Shown piece by piece: positions 34,732-42,301 of a stretch of 64,000 nt of DNA. The DNA lies in the NCBI RefSeq assembly GCF_032595355.1, contig NZ_JASMWN010000010.1, positions 101,762-165,761 on the forward strand. Direction: 5' to 3'. This stretch comes from Sedimentitalea todarodis. Lineage in GTDB: Bacteria; Pseudomonadota; Alphaproteobacteria; Rhodobacterales; Rhodobacteraceae. The stretch's first letter is position 1. Each line of letters begins with the position of its first letter. The position numbers were made by a program, and so were the translations under genes. The notes under the pieces are model-generated. The model was not told where the DNA came from and ran no database searches. It worked only from the letters and a program-made list of their open reading frames with translations.

Positions 34732-35454
34732 TCAACCGCGCAAGACCGTTAGCGCCTGTTTCAGGTCAAGCGCTCCGTCATAGAGCGCACGGCCCGAGAT
34801 GGCGCCGTTCAATTGCGCGCCACAGTCGCGCAGGGCGATCAGGTCTTCCAGAGAACTGACGCCGCCGGAGGCGATGACCGGAATTGACACCGCATGGGCG
34901 AGGGCGGCGGTGGCGTCGATGTTCGGCCCCTGCATCGCGCCATCGCGGTTGATGTCGGTATAGACGATCGCGGCAACGCCCGCGTCTTCAAACGAGCGGG
35001 CCAGATCGGTGACCTGCACATCGGTTTCCTCGGCCCAGCCCTTTGTCGCCACCATCCCGTTACGTGCGTCGATGCCGACGGCGACGTGACCGGGAAACTC
35101 CCGCGCGGCGTCACGCACAAGATCGGGGTTTTCAACGGCGACCGTTCCCAGGATCACGCGGGAAAGCCCCTTGGTCAACCATCCCTCGATGGTGGCCATA
35201 TCGCGGATACCGCCGCCCAATTGCGCCGGGATATCGCAGGCCGCGAGAATCGCCTCGACCGGGGCGGCATTGACCGGCGTGCCCGCAAATGCCCCGTTCA
35301 GGTCCACGAGATGCAGCCATTCGCAACCCGCCTCGACAAAGGCGCGCGCCTGTGCGGTCGGATCGTCATTGAACACGGTGGCCTTGTCCATCTCTCCGCG
35401 CAGCAGCCGCACGGCTTGTCCGTCTTTGAGGTCAATTGCGGGATAGAGGATCAT
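34732..35454 (-). CDS. hisA: ProFAR isomerase
   Basis: 240 residues; isomerises ProFAR to PRFAR in histidine synthesis. The TIM barrel begins MILYPAIDLKDGQAVRLLRG, with catalytic Asp8, and has LGGGIRDMATIEGW, the second Asp in IVYTDINRDGAMQGPN, and the phosphate-binding VIASGGVSSLEDL. The start at 35454 is the conserved one; the frame runs further upstream without homology. It lies between hisH and hisF on the same strand but is separated from each by an opposite-strand gene. Confidence 0.97.
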   Translation of the reverse strand: MILYPAIDLKDGQAVRLLRGEMDKATVFNDDPTAQARAFVEAGCEWLHLVDLNGAFAGTPVNAAPVEAILAACDIPAQLGGGIRDMATIEGWLTKGLSRVILGTVAVENPDLVRDAAREFPGHVAVGIDARNGMVATKGWAEETDVQVTDLARSFEDAGVAAIVYTDINRDGAMQGPNIDATAALAHAVSIPVIASGGVSSLEDLIALRDCGAQLNGAISGRALYDGALDLKQALTVLRG

Positions 35455-35585
35455 GTCGCGGCCTTTCGGTGTGATGTCGGCGGGATATGGCACGGCGTGG
35501 GGCGGGAATGCAACGCGACCCGAGGTCAGTCTTGCCAGACGCGCGCGCGGTGCCCCAGAGTGACCGCAAAGCGGAGGATGACGAG

Positions 35586-35972
35586 ATGAAGAAACTGTTC
35601 CTGAGCACGGCGATCGCGCTTGGCCTGGCGGGGGCGGCGTTGGCCGATCCTGCGGAAGGCACCTGGAAAACCGAAGCTGACGATGGTGCCTACGCCCATG
35701 TCGATCTGAGTATGTGCGGTGCAGCGGTTTGCGGGGTGATTGCCCGCACATTCAACACCGATGGCGAATACGCGTCTCCCAACATTGGCAAGACACTTGT
35801 GATCGACATGGTGCCGGCTGGTGATGGGTCCTATGCGGGCAAGGTCTGGCGGCCTTCGAACGACAAGATCTACATCGGCAAGATGGACCTAAACGGCAAT
35901 TCTCTGGCGCTGCGTGGCTGCGTTGCGGGCGGTCTGATCTGTTCCAAACAGACATGGAGCCGGGTCAACTGA
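35586..35972 (+). CDS. Secreted DUF2147 family protein
   Basis: 128 residues: signal peptide MKKLFLSTAIALGLAGAALA, then a DUF2147 domain (PAEGTWKTEADDGAYAHVDLSMCGAAVCGVIAR, KVWRPSNDKIYIGKMDLNGNSLALRGCVAGGLICSKQTW). The paired Cys residues suggest disulfides in the periplasm. Function unknown. It lies opposite the his genes, between hisA and hisH, a position I recall as common in Rhodobacteraceae. The ATG at 35586 is fixed by the signal peptide. Confidence 0.88.
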   Translation: MKKLFLSTAIALGLAGAALADPAEGTWKTEADDGAYAHVDLSMCGAAVCGVIARTFNTDGEYASPNIGKTLVIDMVPAGDGSYAGKVWRPSNDKIYIGKMDLNGNSLALRGCVAGGLICSKQTWSRVN

Positions 35973-35981
35973 GTCGAACGC

Positions 35982-36620
35982 CTACGGTGTCCAGCGCAGG
36001 AAATTGGCGATCAGGCGGAGCCCGGTGGCCTGGCTCTTTTCCGGGTGGAACTGCATGCCCAGCATGGTGCCCTTGCCGATCACGGCGGTGACGTCGCCGC
36101 CATAATCGACATGCGCCAACCTCTCCGCCGGGTCCGTGACATGAAACTGGTAGGAATGCACGAAATAGGCATGTTCGCCTGTGGTGGCGCCTTCAAACAC
36201 CGGGTGCTGGGCGTCGATCACGAGATCATTCCAACCCATATGGGGCACTTTCAGTGCAGGGTCTGCGGGCGCGATTTTCACGACTTCGCCTTCGATCCAG
36301 CCAAGCCCGCGCGTGTCTTCGTATTCGCGGCCCCAACTCGCCATGAGCTGCATGCCGACGCAGATGCCAAGGAACGGTCGGCCGCGCACCTCCACCGCTT
36401 CGACCATCGCGTCAAACAGGCCGGAATGGCCGCGCAATGCGGCGGCGCAGGCCGGAAACGCGCCATCTCCGGGCAACACCACGCGGTCGGCGCGCGCGAC
36501 GACTTCCGCGTCCGAGGTCACCACGACCGTCCCGGCATCACCCTCGCGCGCCATGCGTTGAAACGCCTTTTCGGCGGAATGCAGGTTGCCGCTCTCGTAG
36601 TCGACGATCGCTGTCAGCAT
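35982..36620 (-). CDS. hisH: Imidazole glycerol phosphate synthase glutaminase subunit
   Basis: 212 residues. A class I glutamine amidotransferase that feeds ammonia to HisF: oxyanion strand LPGDGAFPAC, nucleophile Cys in FLGICVGMQLM, and the His/Glu pair in GMQFHPEKSQ. The N-terminus MLTAIVDYESGNLHSAEKAF is family-typical. It ends 9 bases from the convergent DUF2147 stop. Confidence 0.96.
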   Translation of the reverse strand: MLTAIVDYESGNLHSAEKAFQRMAREGDAGTVVVTSDAEVVARADRVVLPGDGAFPACAAALRGHSGLFDAMVEAVEVRGRPFLGICVGMQLMASWGREYEDTRGLGWIEGEVVKIAPADPALKVPHMGWNDLVIDAQHPVFEGATTGEHAYFVHSYQFHVTDPAERLAHVDYGGDVTAVIGKGTMLGMQFHPEKSQATGLRLIANFLRWTP

Positions 36621-36679
36621 TTTGCGGTCCTTGTCACTGGTGCCTCTTGCGTTTCACCTGTCGTGAATTCAGTACGGGG

Positions 36680-37291
36680 TCAAGCCTGTGGCGCGAGGGG
36701 CAGGGCATCAAGAATCGCCATGACCTCCTCGTAAGGTCCGAATTGACGAAGATCCCGGTCCACCGGTCCGAACCGGCCGGCGAGATAGAGAACCGTGAAC
36801 CCGTGGATGAGCGACCAGACCTGAAGCTCAACCGGGGTCGGGTCCTGACCCGCGGCAACAAAGGGCGCACAGGTTTCGCGCAGCACCTGATAAGATGCGG
36901 AACCATCCCTGTTCAGGCCATGTTGCTCGGATGCCTGTGCATCAAAGCTGAACACCAGTTCAAACAGGGCCGGGTTGTCGACGGCAAAGCTGACGTAGCC
37001 GCGACAGATGCTGCGCAGCCGGGCATGGGGCGTGTCAGGGCCGATCATCCGCGCATCCAGCATGTAGTTGCGGAACACGCGATATCCTTCTTCGGCAATC
37101 GCGGCCTTCAGGCCGGCGAGCCCGTCAAAGTGATGTGCCGGGGCGGCATGCGAAACACCCGCGCGGGCGGCGCATTTGCGAAGGGTAAGCGACTCAAGAC
37201 CGCTTTCCTCCAGAATGTCGATCCCGGCGCGGATCAGCGCATTGCGGAGATCCCCGTGATGATGTGGCTTTTTCTGTTTCAGGTCAGTCAT
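36680..37291 (-). CDS. TetR family repressor
   Basis: 203 residues. The N-terminal TetR helix-turn-helix (RNALIRAGIDILEESGLESLTLRKCAARAGVSHAAP, followed by HHFDGLAGLKAAIAEEG) and the C-terminal TetR_C_33/WHG-type helices (FAVDNPALFELVFSFDA, VWSLIHGFTVLYLAGRFG) are clear. It is divergent from a DUF2306 membrane protein gene across an 87-base gap holding two matching palindromes, so it most likely represses itself and that gene. The inducer is unknown. Confidence 0.92.
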   Translation of the reverse strand: MTDLKQKKPHHHGDLRNALIRAGIDILEESGLESLTLRKCAARAGVSHAAPAHHFDGLAGLKAAIAEEGYRVFRNYMLDARMIGPDTPHARLRSICRGYVSFAVDNPALFELVFSFDAQASEQHGLNRDGSASYQVLRETCAPFVAAGQDPTPVELQVWSLIHGFTVLYLAGRFGPVDRDLRQFGPYEEVMAILDALPLAPQA

Positions 37292-37316
37292 TTGAGATGT
37301 AGTTACTCAGCCATGG

Positions 37317-37355
37317 TTGACACTGTCAAGTTTGAGCTTATCTTGACAGTGTCAA
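37317..37355. promoter_or_regulatory. Double palindromic operator between the TetR and DUF2306 genes
   Basis: TTGACACTGTCAA (37317-37329) and TTGACAGTGTCAA (37343-37355) are each near-perfect palindromes (6-base arms around one base) and are reverse complements of each other, with centres 26 bases apart. Together they form a larger perfect inverted repeat with 14-base arms and an 11-base spacer. Each contains TTGACA, which could double as a -35 element. The placement between divergent genes, one a TetR regulator, marks a two-site operator. Confidence 0.82.
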
Positions 37356-37378
37356 ATTCGAGTTTTCGGGAGAGTTCC

Positions 37379-38002
37379 ATGTCATATGTCCGATGGATGC
37401 GCCAGGGTCTGTTCTGGTTTCTGTCACTCTCCGTCGCGCTCGCCTCTGTGCGGTTTCCGCTGTTGCCGCAGGAGATCGGGCTTGAGCATATGTGGCACCA
37501 GTTCGTTCGATCGCCGTTGCTTCTTTATGTGCATATCCTGATCTCTCCGCTCGCTCTGGCGCTGGTGCCTGTCCAGTTCAGCAGCCGGTTGCGACAGTCC
37601 CGACCGCGCCTGCATCGTTGGCTTGGACGAACCTATGGCGTGGCGATCCTTCTTGGCGGTGTGTCCGGGCTCATGATCGCGCCGAATGCGGGGGGCGGCG
37701 TCGTTGGACAGACCGGCTTTTTCCTCTTGGCGGTCCTGTGGTTGGCAACGACTACAATCGGAATCTGGCAAGCGCGCCAACGCAATTTCCTGTCGCATCG
37801 AAAATGGATGATCCGGTCGGCGGCGTTGACCTGGGCGGCAGTGACGCTGCGTCTATACCTGCCGGTTCTCACTGGAACGCTCGGGTTTGACACCGGGTAC
37901 ATGGTGGTGGCGTGGATGTGCTGGGTGCCCAACCTGCTGGTGGCCGAGTGGCTGTTGCGCAGGGTGGGGCCGCGCCCGCAGGCGCTGCCATCGGGGGCCT
38001 AG
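37379..38002 (+). CDS. DUF2306 family membrane protein
   Basis: 207 residues with about six hydrophobic helices. The DUF2306 pattern is visible: YVHILISPLALALVPVQF, RPRLHRWLGRTYGVAILLGG, FLSHRKWMIRSAALTWAAVTLR. Conserved His residues on the membrane faces hint at heme or metal binding, unproved. The ATG at 37379 follows GGGAGAG. It lies just downstream of the double palindrome and divergent from the TetR gene, and its end overlaps the hisB stop by 4 bases in convergent orientation. Confidence 0.85.
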   Translation: MSYVRWMRQGLFWFLSLSVALASVRFPLLPQEIGLEHMWHQFVRSPLLLYVHILISPLALALVPVQFSSRLRQSRPRLHRWLGRTYGVAILLGGVSGLMIAPNAGGGVVGQTGFFLLAVLWLATTTIGIWQARQRNFLSHRKWMIRSAALTWAAVTLRLYLPVLTGTLGFDTGYMVVAWMCWVPNLLVAEWLLRRVGPRPQALPSGA

Positions 38003-38586
38003 AGCGCGCCCTTGGTCGATGGCACCGCGTCCGCCTTGCGGGCGTCAACCTCGACCGCCTCGCGCAGGGCGCGGGCGACGGATTTGAAAGCGGCCTCGGC
38101 GATGTGGTGGCTGTTCAGGCCGTGCAAGGAAGCGACGTGCAACGTGATACCGCCATGCGTGGAAAGCGCCTGAAAGAACTCGCGCACCAGTTCGGTGTCG
38201 AAGCTGCCGATCTTGGCCGTGGGCAGATCGACATTCCACACCAGGTATGGGCGCGCCGAAAGATCCAGCGCTGTGCGGACCAGCGCGTCATCCATCGGCA
38301 GAAGACAGGCACCATAACGCCGGATCCCGCGCTTGTCGCCAAGCGCCTCGGCCAGCGCCTGACCGAGGGCAATCCCGACATCCTCGACCGTGTGGTGATC
38401 GTCGATGTGATAATCCCCCTTGGCGCGTATCGTCATGTCGATCAGCGAGTGCCGGGCGAGCTGGTCCAGCATGTGATCGAAAAATCCGACACCGGTTTGA
38501 TTGTCATAGCTTCCCGAGCCATCCAGATCGACGGTGACCGAGATATCGGTCTCGGCTGTTTTACGGGTGACGGTCGCGTTTCGCAT
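37999..38586 (-). CDS. hisB: Imidazoleglycerol-phosphate dehydratase
   Basis: 195 residues, the monofunctional HisB. The Mn-binding motifs are present: FFDHMLDQLARHS, IDDHHTVEDVGIALGQAL, LHGLNSHHIAEAAFKSVARAL and RYGACLLPMDDAL. It dehydrates imidazole glycerol phosphate to imidazole acetol phosphate. It is the first of the five his genes on this strand. The ATG at 38586 is the family start. Confidence 0.97.
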   Translation of the reverse strand: MRNATVTRKTAETDISVTVDLDGSGSYDNQTGVGFFDHMLDQLARHSLIDMTIRAKGDYHIDDHHTVEDVGIALGQALAEALGDKRGIRRYGACLLPMDDALVRTALDLSARPYLVWNVDLPTAKIGSFDTELVREFFQALSTHGGITLHVASLHGLNSHHIAEAAFKSVARALREAVEVDARKADAVPSTKGAL

Positions 38587-38771
38587 CCTTGGTCCTCGCT
38601 GCCGGTTGCCCGGCCCTTATAGATGCTGGGCCGGTCAGGTAAAGGCGTCACCGATCAAACGGCCCTTTGAAAAATTGATCCAAATACCGGATGCACACGT
38701 ACGGGAAGTACAGAAGCGAAATTACTCGCCTCTGGTTTTCCAAGTGAACTATTTAATAAGGAAATTGAAAG

Positions 38772-38876
38772 ATGACCTCCAAGACAGATATGACCATTCC
38801 CCCGGAATTTGACCTTTTTTGCCCAGAACTCCCGGCGATTTTCGTCAGGTCTGACAAGCATTGTGTTCCCCTATGA
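38772..38876 (+). CDS. 34-codon ORF that may be the displaced N-terminus of the next gene
   Basis: ATG at 38772, with GAAATTGAAAG before it, opens a 34-codon frame (MTSKTDMTIPPEFDLFCPEL and on) ending at TGA 38874-38876, just past a CCCC run. The overlapping next frame carries the rest of a long unknown gene that lacks an ATG of its own. A one-base gain or loss at the C run would fuse the two into a single protein with a normal start. Alternatively it is a short upstream coupling ORF. Confidence 0.45.
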   Translation: MTSKTDMTIPPEFDLFCPELPAIFVRSDKHCVPL

Positions 38877-39687
38877 TCGCGGTGTCGCGGTGTCAACCGA
38901 GGCTTTGCGGCTCTCGGCACTGATCGCGGCATCGGTCGATGCGCTGGCGCAGCCACCGGTCAAGGACGTGCCGGTTGGCTCGGTGACCGAGCTTGCGAAA
39001 CAGGTCGCGCCGGCTATTCATGCCTTTGCGGATCTGACCGATGGGTTCTGTCGGGACGCTGCGGCGGGTGTTGCCGTGTTGCCCCACCAGAACGACCTTG
39101 AAATCGGTATGGAATTGCTCAGCCAGCCGCCGGAGCAGGTGGCAGAGCTGGGCCGCCTGATCGCGTCGCGCCCCTGGGTCGGGCGGGATCGCACCACCTA
39201 TGCCGAATGCCTGTCGGATCTGGGTGTGCCGATCGAGGCGATTGACTATGGTGGACCGGGGACAATCAAGATCCTGATCCTGATCATCCTGGTACTGATC
39301 ATTCGTACCCGCCCTGACCTGTCGGCCACTCTGATCGCAGTGATCATCGTGGTGCTGCGGATCGACGACGCCGCACAGGGGGATGGCAAGAAGTGCCCTT
39401 GCTACAAGAACGGCGATGGTGACGGCGCCGGCAACGGAGGCGGCAACGGGGGCGGCGGTGATGGACAGACCAATTGCGGTGACATTTTCACGGTGACGGC
39501 CATTGGCGATGATCCCAACCCCGTCGATTCGATCGGCAAGGCCCGCCAGAACGCAATGGCGCTCGCCGCATTCGCCTGCCCGCGCAATTGCCCGCCACGG
39601 TTGATATTCATCGGACGGCTTCGCACCGTGAAGCAGGCCGATGGCACGTTCCGCACGACGGGAACATATCAGTTCCGCTGCACCTGA
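38809..39687 (+). CDS. Unknown protein with a hydrophobic centre and Gly-rich linker
   Basis: 292 residues if read from the TTG at 38809; a GTG at 38890 is another option. Nothing is recognised by family. An N-terminal helical part (STEALRLSALIAASVDALAQ) is followed near residues 152-186 by one or two very hydrophobic Ile/Leu-rich helices, then CPC and a Gly/Asn/Asp-rich linker (about 202-221), and a C-terminal domain with four Cys (CGDIFTVTAIGDDPNPVDSIG, ACPRNCPPRLIFIG, YQFRC). This suggests a membrane-anchored protein with an exported disulfide-bonded domain. The start region looks frameshifted (see 38772-38876). A hairpin follows. Confidence 0.65.
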   Translation: MTFFAQNSRRFSSGLTSIVFPYDRGVAVSTEALRLSALIAASVDALAQPPVKDVPVGSVTELAKQVAPAIHAFADLTDGFCRDAAAGVAVLPHQNDLEIGMELLSQPPEQVAELGRLIASRPWVGRDRTTYAECLSDLGVPIEAIDYGGPGTIKILILIILVLIIRTRPDLSATLIAVIIVVLRIDDAAQGDGKKCPCYKNGDGDGAGNGGGNGGGGDGQTNCGDIFTVTAIGDDPNPVDSIGKARQNAMALAAFACPRNCPPRLIFIGRLRTVKQADGTFRTTGTYQFRCT

Positions 39688-39695
39688 AGACCCGG

Positions 39696-39719
39696 CCCCG
39701 GCCGGTACGCTGGCCGGGG
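39696..39719 (+). terminator. GC-rich hairpin after the unknown gene
   Basis: CCCCGGCC (39696-39703) and GGCCGGGG (39712-39719) form a perfect 8-base stem with an 8-base loop, 9 bases past the stop. There is no T tract, so termination is likely weak or Rho-assisted. Confidence 0.4.
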
Positions 39720-39790
39720 TCCATACAAGGGGGATTGCGCCCGTCCGCGCCCCGTGCCAGCCTGCCGGCATCATCAAGCAAGGGCCGCCC

Positions 39791-40030
39791 ATGTCTACCT
39801 GTCTCTACATCCAAATCCGTTGCAAACCCGGAACCACCTATAAGGTAGCCGAAGAAATTGCCTTGCGGGAAATCCACTCCGAGCTCTACTCTACCAGCGG
39901 CGATTTCGACCTCTTGATGAAGCTTTACATTCCGGAAAGCGAAGACGTCGGAAAGTACATCAACGATCACCTGTTGGATATTCCGGGGATCGAACGGTCC
40001 CTGACGACGATGACCTTCAAGGCATTTTGA
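39791..40030 (+). CDS. Stand-alone Lrp/AsnC ligand-binding (RAM) domain protein
   Basis: 79 residues covering only the RAM effector domain of Lrp/AsnC proteins (YIQIRCKPGTTYKVAEEIAL, LYSTSGDFDLLMKLYI, INDHLLDIPGIERSLTTMTF); the helix-turn-helix is absent. Such SraA/SIAM-like proteins may bind amino acids or mix into oligomers with full-length Lrp proteins. Two full-length Lrp genes occur 28 kb away. The ATG at 39791 is preferred; the open frame before it is not homologous. Confidence 0.82.
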   Translation: MSTCLYIQIRCKPGTTYKVAEEIALREIHSELYSTSGDFDLLMKLYIPESEDVGKYINDHLLDIPGIERSLTTMTFKAF

Positions 40031-40042
40031 CCGCAGGGGAAT

Positions 40043-40777
40043 TCAGCCCCGCCAATGCGCTTGGCCTGCATCGCTGAACAGCGGGCAGCCCAGCGTCTGC
40101 TTCAGGGCCTGAACCAGATCATCGACGGTTTCGGTCGAGACATAGAGCCCGCCAGTGCGATCGGCGAGACAACGTGCCGGGCTTGCGGGCACCTCGAAAA
40201 CCGGATTGCAATCGCCACCTTCCCAGCCAAAGAACTTGCCGCTCACCTTGAACCCGATCACATGCACGACCAGCGATGGCGCGGTGGCGGCAAGTTCGGC
40301 GGCCAATTGGCAGGGCGCGCCGCCGCAGGTCTCGTTGCCGTCACTGATCAGCACGACAACCCCCGCTTGGCCGGGCGCGCCGAGTACCCGCGCGGCATCG
40401 CCCACCGCCCGGGTCAAGGCGGTGTTGCCGTCCGGCTCGATCCCGTCGATCTCGGCGAGAATTTCTGCGGAGGCATCCGGGGCAGGGGCGCGGCGCAAGG
40501 CAACGTGGCTGCAGGAGTCGTCGTCGCCACCCGGTCCGTAGGTGATCAGCCCGACATCGCGCAGCGGGGTGATTTGCGGCAAGGCGGCGTGCAGGGCGGC
40601 GCGGGCATCGATGATCCGCAGTGAGTCGATGCCATTGTGGCCCATCTCCGCCATCGACCCCGATGCGTCGAAAACCAGCATCGGGTCCGTGTTACAGCGC
40701 GCGTTCGTTTGCGCCGAACCACTCTGGGCCATGACCAGCGCGCCCGTCAGGGCGAGGGTGACGAGATGGGTTTTCAT
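40043..40777 (-). CDS. Secreted von Willebrand factor A domain protein
   Basis: 244 residues with a signal peptide (MKTHLVTLALTGALVMAQSGSA) and a vWA domain. The MIDAS metal site is intact: Asp37-x-Ser39-x-Ser41 in FDASGSM, the Thr in DGNTALTRAV and the Asp of VVVLISDGNETC. Cys pairs (ETCGGAPC, CNP, RCLADR) suggest disulfides, so it likely acts in the periplasm as a metal-dependent protein-binding module. It is last of three minus-strand genes starting at 42170. Confidence 0.87.
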   Translation of the reverse strand: MKTHLVTLALTGALVMAQSGSAQTNARCNTDPMLVFDASGSMAEMGHNGIDSLRIIDARAALHAALPQITPLRDVGLITYGPGGDDDSCSHVALRRAPAPDASAEILAEIDGIEPDGNTALTRAVGDAARVLGAPGQAGVVVLISDGNETCGGAPCQLAAELAATAPSLVVHVIGFKVSGKFFGWEGGDCNPVFEVPASPARCLADRTGGLYVSTETVDDLVQALKQTLGCPLFSDAGQAHWRG

Positions 40778-40854
40778 CCGGGGCGACCTCCACCCTCGAC
40801 TATCATGCCTTGCGCGGTGGGCGTCCATTGCACGTTGGTCCTGTTGCACCGGGT

Positions 40855-41436
40855 TCAGTTTGCGAAAGGATCGTCTGTCTTGGGGCTACGCACACGCGAT
40901 GTCTTTGCCCGCACGGCCCGCGCCTCGCGGTGGAACGCGTGGCAATTGTGCACGGCCTTGAAGGCGTTGTTCGATCCCGTCAGCGGAAACCGCCCCAGCG
41001 TCTGGTCGGCCCGGCGCCAGGCCATGATGCGTTCGCGTTTGAATTCGCGGGTGAACTGTTGAGCAGAGGAGGTTCCCGCATCGATCAGGATGTGCAGGCC
41101 GGGAAAGCCGTTCAGAACCACACCATCCATGTTCAGCGTCCACGCGGCCTGATCACCAAAGCGCAGGCGCACCGGGTATTCCTCGCCATGCTCGATCATG
41201 TCCCAGCTGGTGTTCAGCACCGTGACATCGAGCGCAGGCTTTTCGCCCTTGCCATCATACCCGATGAAAAAGGCGGTCTCTTCGTCAAACAACGCAAACG
41301 CCTGACAGCCTTTGGAGCCGGGGTAATAGGCGACGTCCCAGCCATTGATGTTGGCCCAATCGACCGGCTGGGCGGCGGTGGCCGTGGCAAGCAGTGCTGC
41401 GGCGCACAGGGACAAGAATACGCGGAGAGGTTTCAT
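40855..41436 (-). CDS. Unknown secreted protein in the vWA operon
   Basis: 193 residues: signal peptide MKPLRVFLSLCAAALLATATA, then a mixed domain (WDVAYYPGSKGCQAFALFDEETAFFIGYDGKG, LRFGDQAAWTLNMDGVVLNGFPG) and a basic C-terminus rich in Arg and Lys. Family not recognised. Its ATG overlaps the stop of the upstream membrane protein gene by 4 bases (41433-41436), and the vWA gene follows 77 bases later. Confidence 0.75.
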   Translation of the reverse strand: MKPLRVFLSLCAAALLATATAAQPVDWANINGWDVAYYPGSKGCQAFALFDEETAFFIGYDGKGEKPALDVTVLNTSWDMIEHGEEYPVRLRFGDQAAWTLNMDGVVLNGFPGLHILIDAGTSSAQQFTREFKRERIMAWRRADQTLGRFPLTGSNNAFKAVHNCHAFHREARAVRAKTSRVRSPKTDDPFAN

Positions 41437-42170
41437 CTCAGTTCTGCCACGGACTTGCCGAGTCGGAACGGTGCCGCGAAGGAAACGAGGCAGAGCGCGA
41501 GCGTCTGCAAGACAAGGATGGCGGCGCTGGCCCGGAGAAACTCCCATTCCGCGATCAGCCTGCGGATCTGGGCGATCAACTCGTCATAGGTGCTGGCGAG
41601 GATCTGGAAATCGGCGGCGATTTCGGGCTGCTCCGTGCGCAGACTGGCCAGCGCCGGGCGGGTGGTGTCATCCAGTGCGACAAACGCGAGAAACGCCGCC
41701 TCGCCAAAGGCATCGGTGTCGCTCATCCGGTCTGGCACGGTCTGGTTCGAGAACAGTGGCAAGGCCCGCAGCGTTCCGCTGGATTCGGTGATCGCGAGAA
41801 ACAACGGCAGGTCGGCATTACCGGCGGTGGAGGCCGACAGAAACTCGACCTTGTCACAGAGGATCCGCAGGTCGGCATCGCTTCCGGTCTCGCAATAGCG
41901 CAACCGGAAGCGCGCAGCGTCGCGGTCAAACGCATCCGTAAGCGCATAGGCGATGTCGATTTGCCGGTCGAGCAGGGAACTGTCGGATTTGTAGATCCCG
42001 GCCAGAACGGCGGTCACCCCACCGATGCCGCCCAGCACGACCCAGAGCAGATCGGCCAGTCTCCATGCCTTTGATCCGGCGGGCCGGCGAAAGATCATCG
42101 CCACGCCGATACAGCCCGCGACAAAGCAGGCGAACAGCAGAGCCAGTTGATGATCCAGAACAAAAGCCAT
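41433..42170 (-). CDS. Unknown membrane protein with periplasmic middle domain, vWA operon
   Basis: 245 residues from the ATG at 42170. Two N-terminal hydrophobic helices (HQLALLFACFVAGCIGVAMI and LLWVVLGGIGGVTAVLAGIY), a soluble helical middle of about 140 residues, and a C-terminal helix (ASAAILVLQTLALCLVSFAA). No catalytic motif is visible and the family is not recognised. It is the first gene of a three-gene set with two secreted proteins, so it may anchor or signal for the vWA protein. Confidence 0.72.
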   Translation of the reverse strand: MAFVLDHQLALLFACFVAGCIGVAMIFRRPAGSKAWRLADLLWVVLGGIGGVTAVLAGIYKSDSSLLDRQIDIAYALTDAFDRDAARFRLRYCETGSDADLRILCDKVEFLSASTAGNADLPLFLAITESSGTLRALPLFSNQTVPDRMSDTDAFGEAAFLAFVALDDTTRPALASLRTEQPEIAADFQILASTYDELIAQIRRLIAEWEFLRASAAILVLQTLALCLVSFAAPFRLGKSVAELR

Positions 42171-42242
42171 CCGGCGGAGTGTACGGTGCAAAACGCGGGA
42201 CGCAAGATTTCAGTTTGTATCTAACCCGAGAGCAACATGAGA

Positions 42243-42295
42243 GCCGCGCCCTCCCCGTGGGGGAGGTCGGGCGCGGCCCGGGACGGGGTCCCGGG
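42243..42295. repeat. Back-to-back GC-rich hairpins
   Basis: GCCGCGCC (42243-42250) pairs with GGCGCGGC (42270-42277), enclosing a nested CTCCCC/GGGGAG stem (42251-42256 with 42260-42265). CCCGGGAC (42277-42284) then pairs with GTCCCGGG (42288-42295). The block lies between two minus-strand genes. It resembles a REP-type or Rho-assisted termination element rather than a classical terminator, since no T run follows. Confidence 0.6.
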
Positions 42296-42301
42296 CGGGA
42301 G

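Noticed and set aside
38534..38812. A 92-codon plus-strand frame upstream of the unknown gene
   Set aside because: It begins antisense inside hisB and has no ribosome site or domain.
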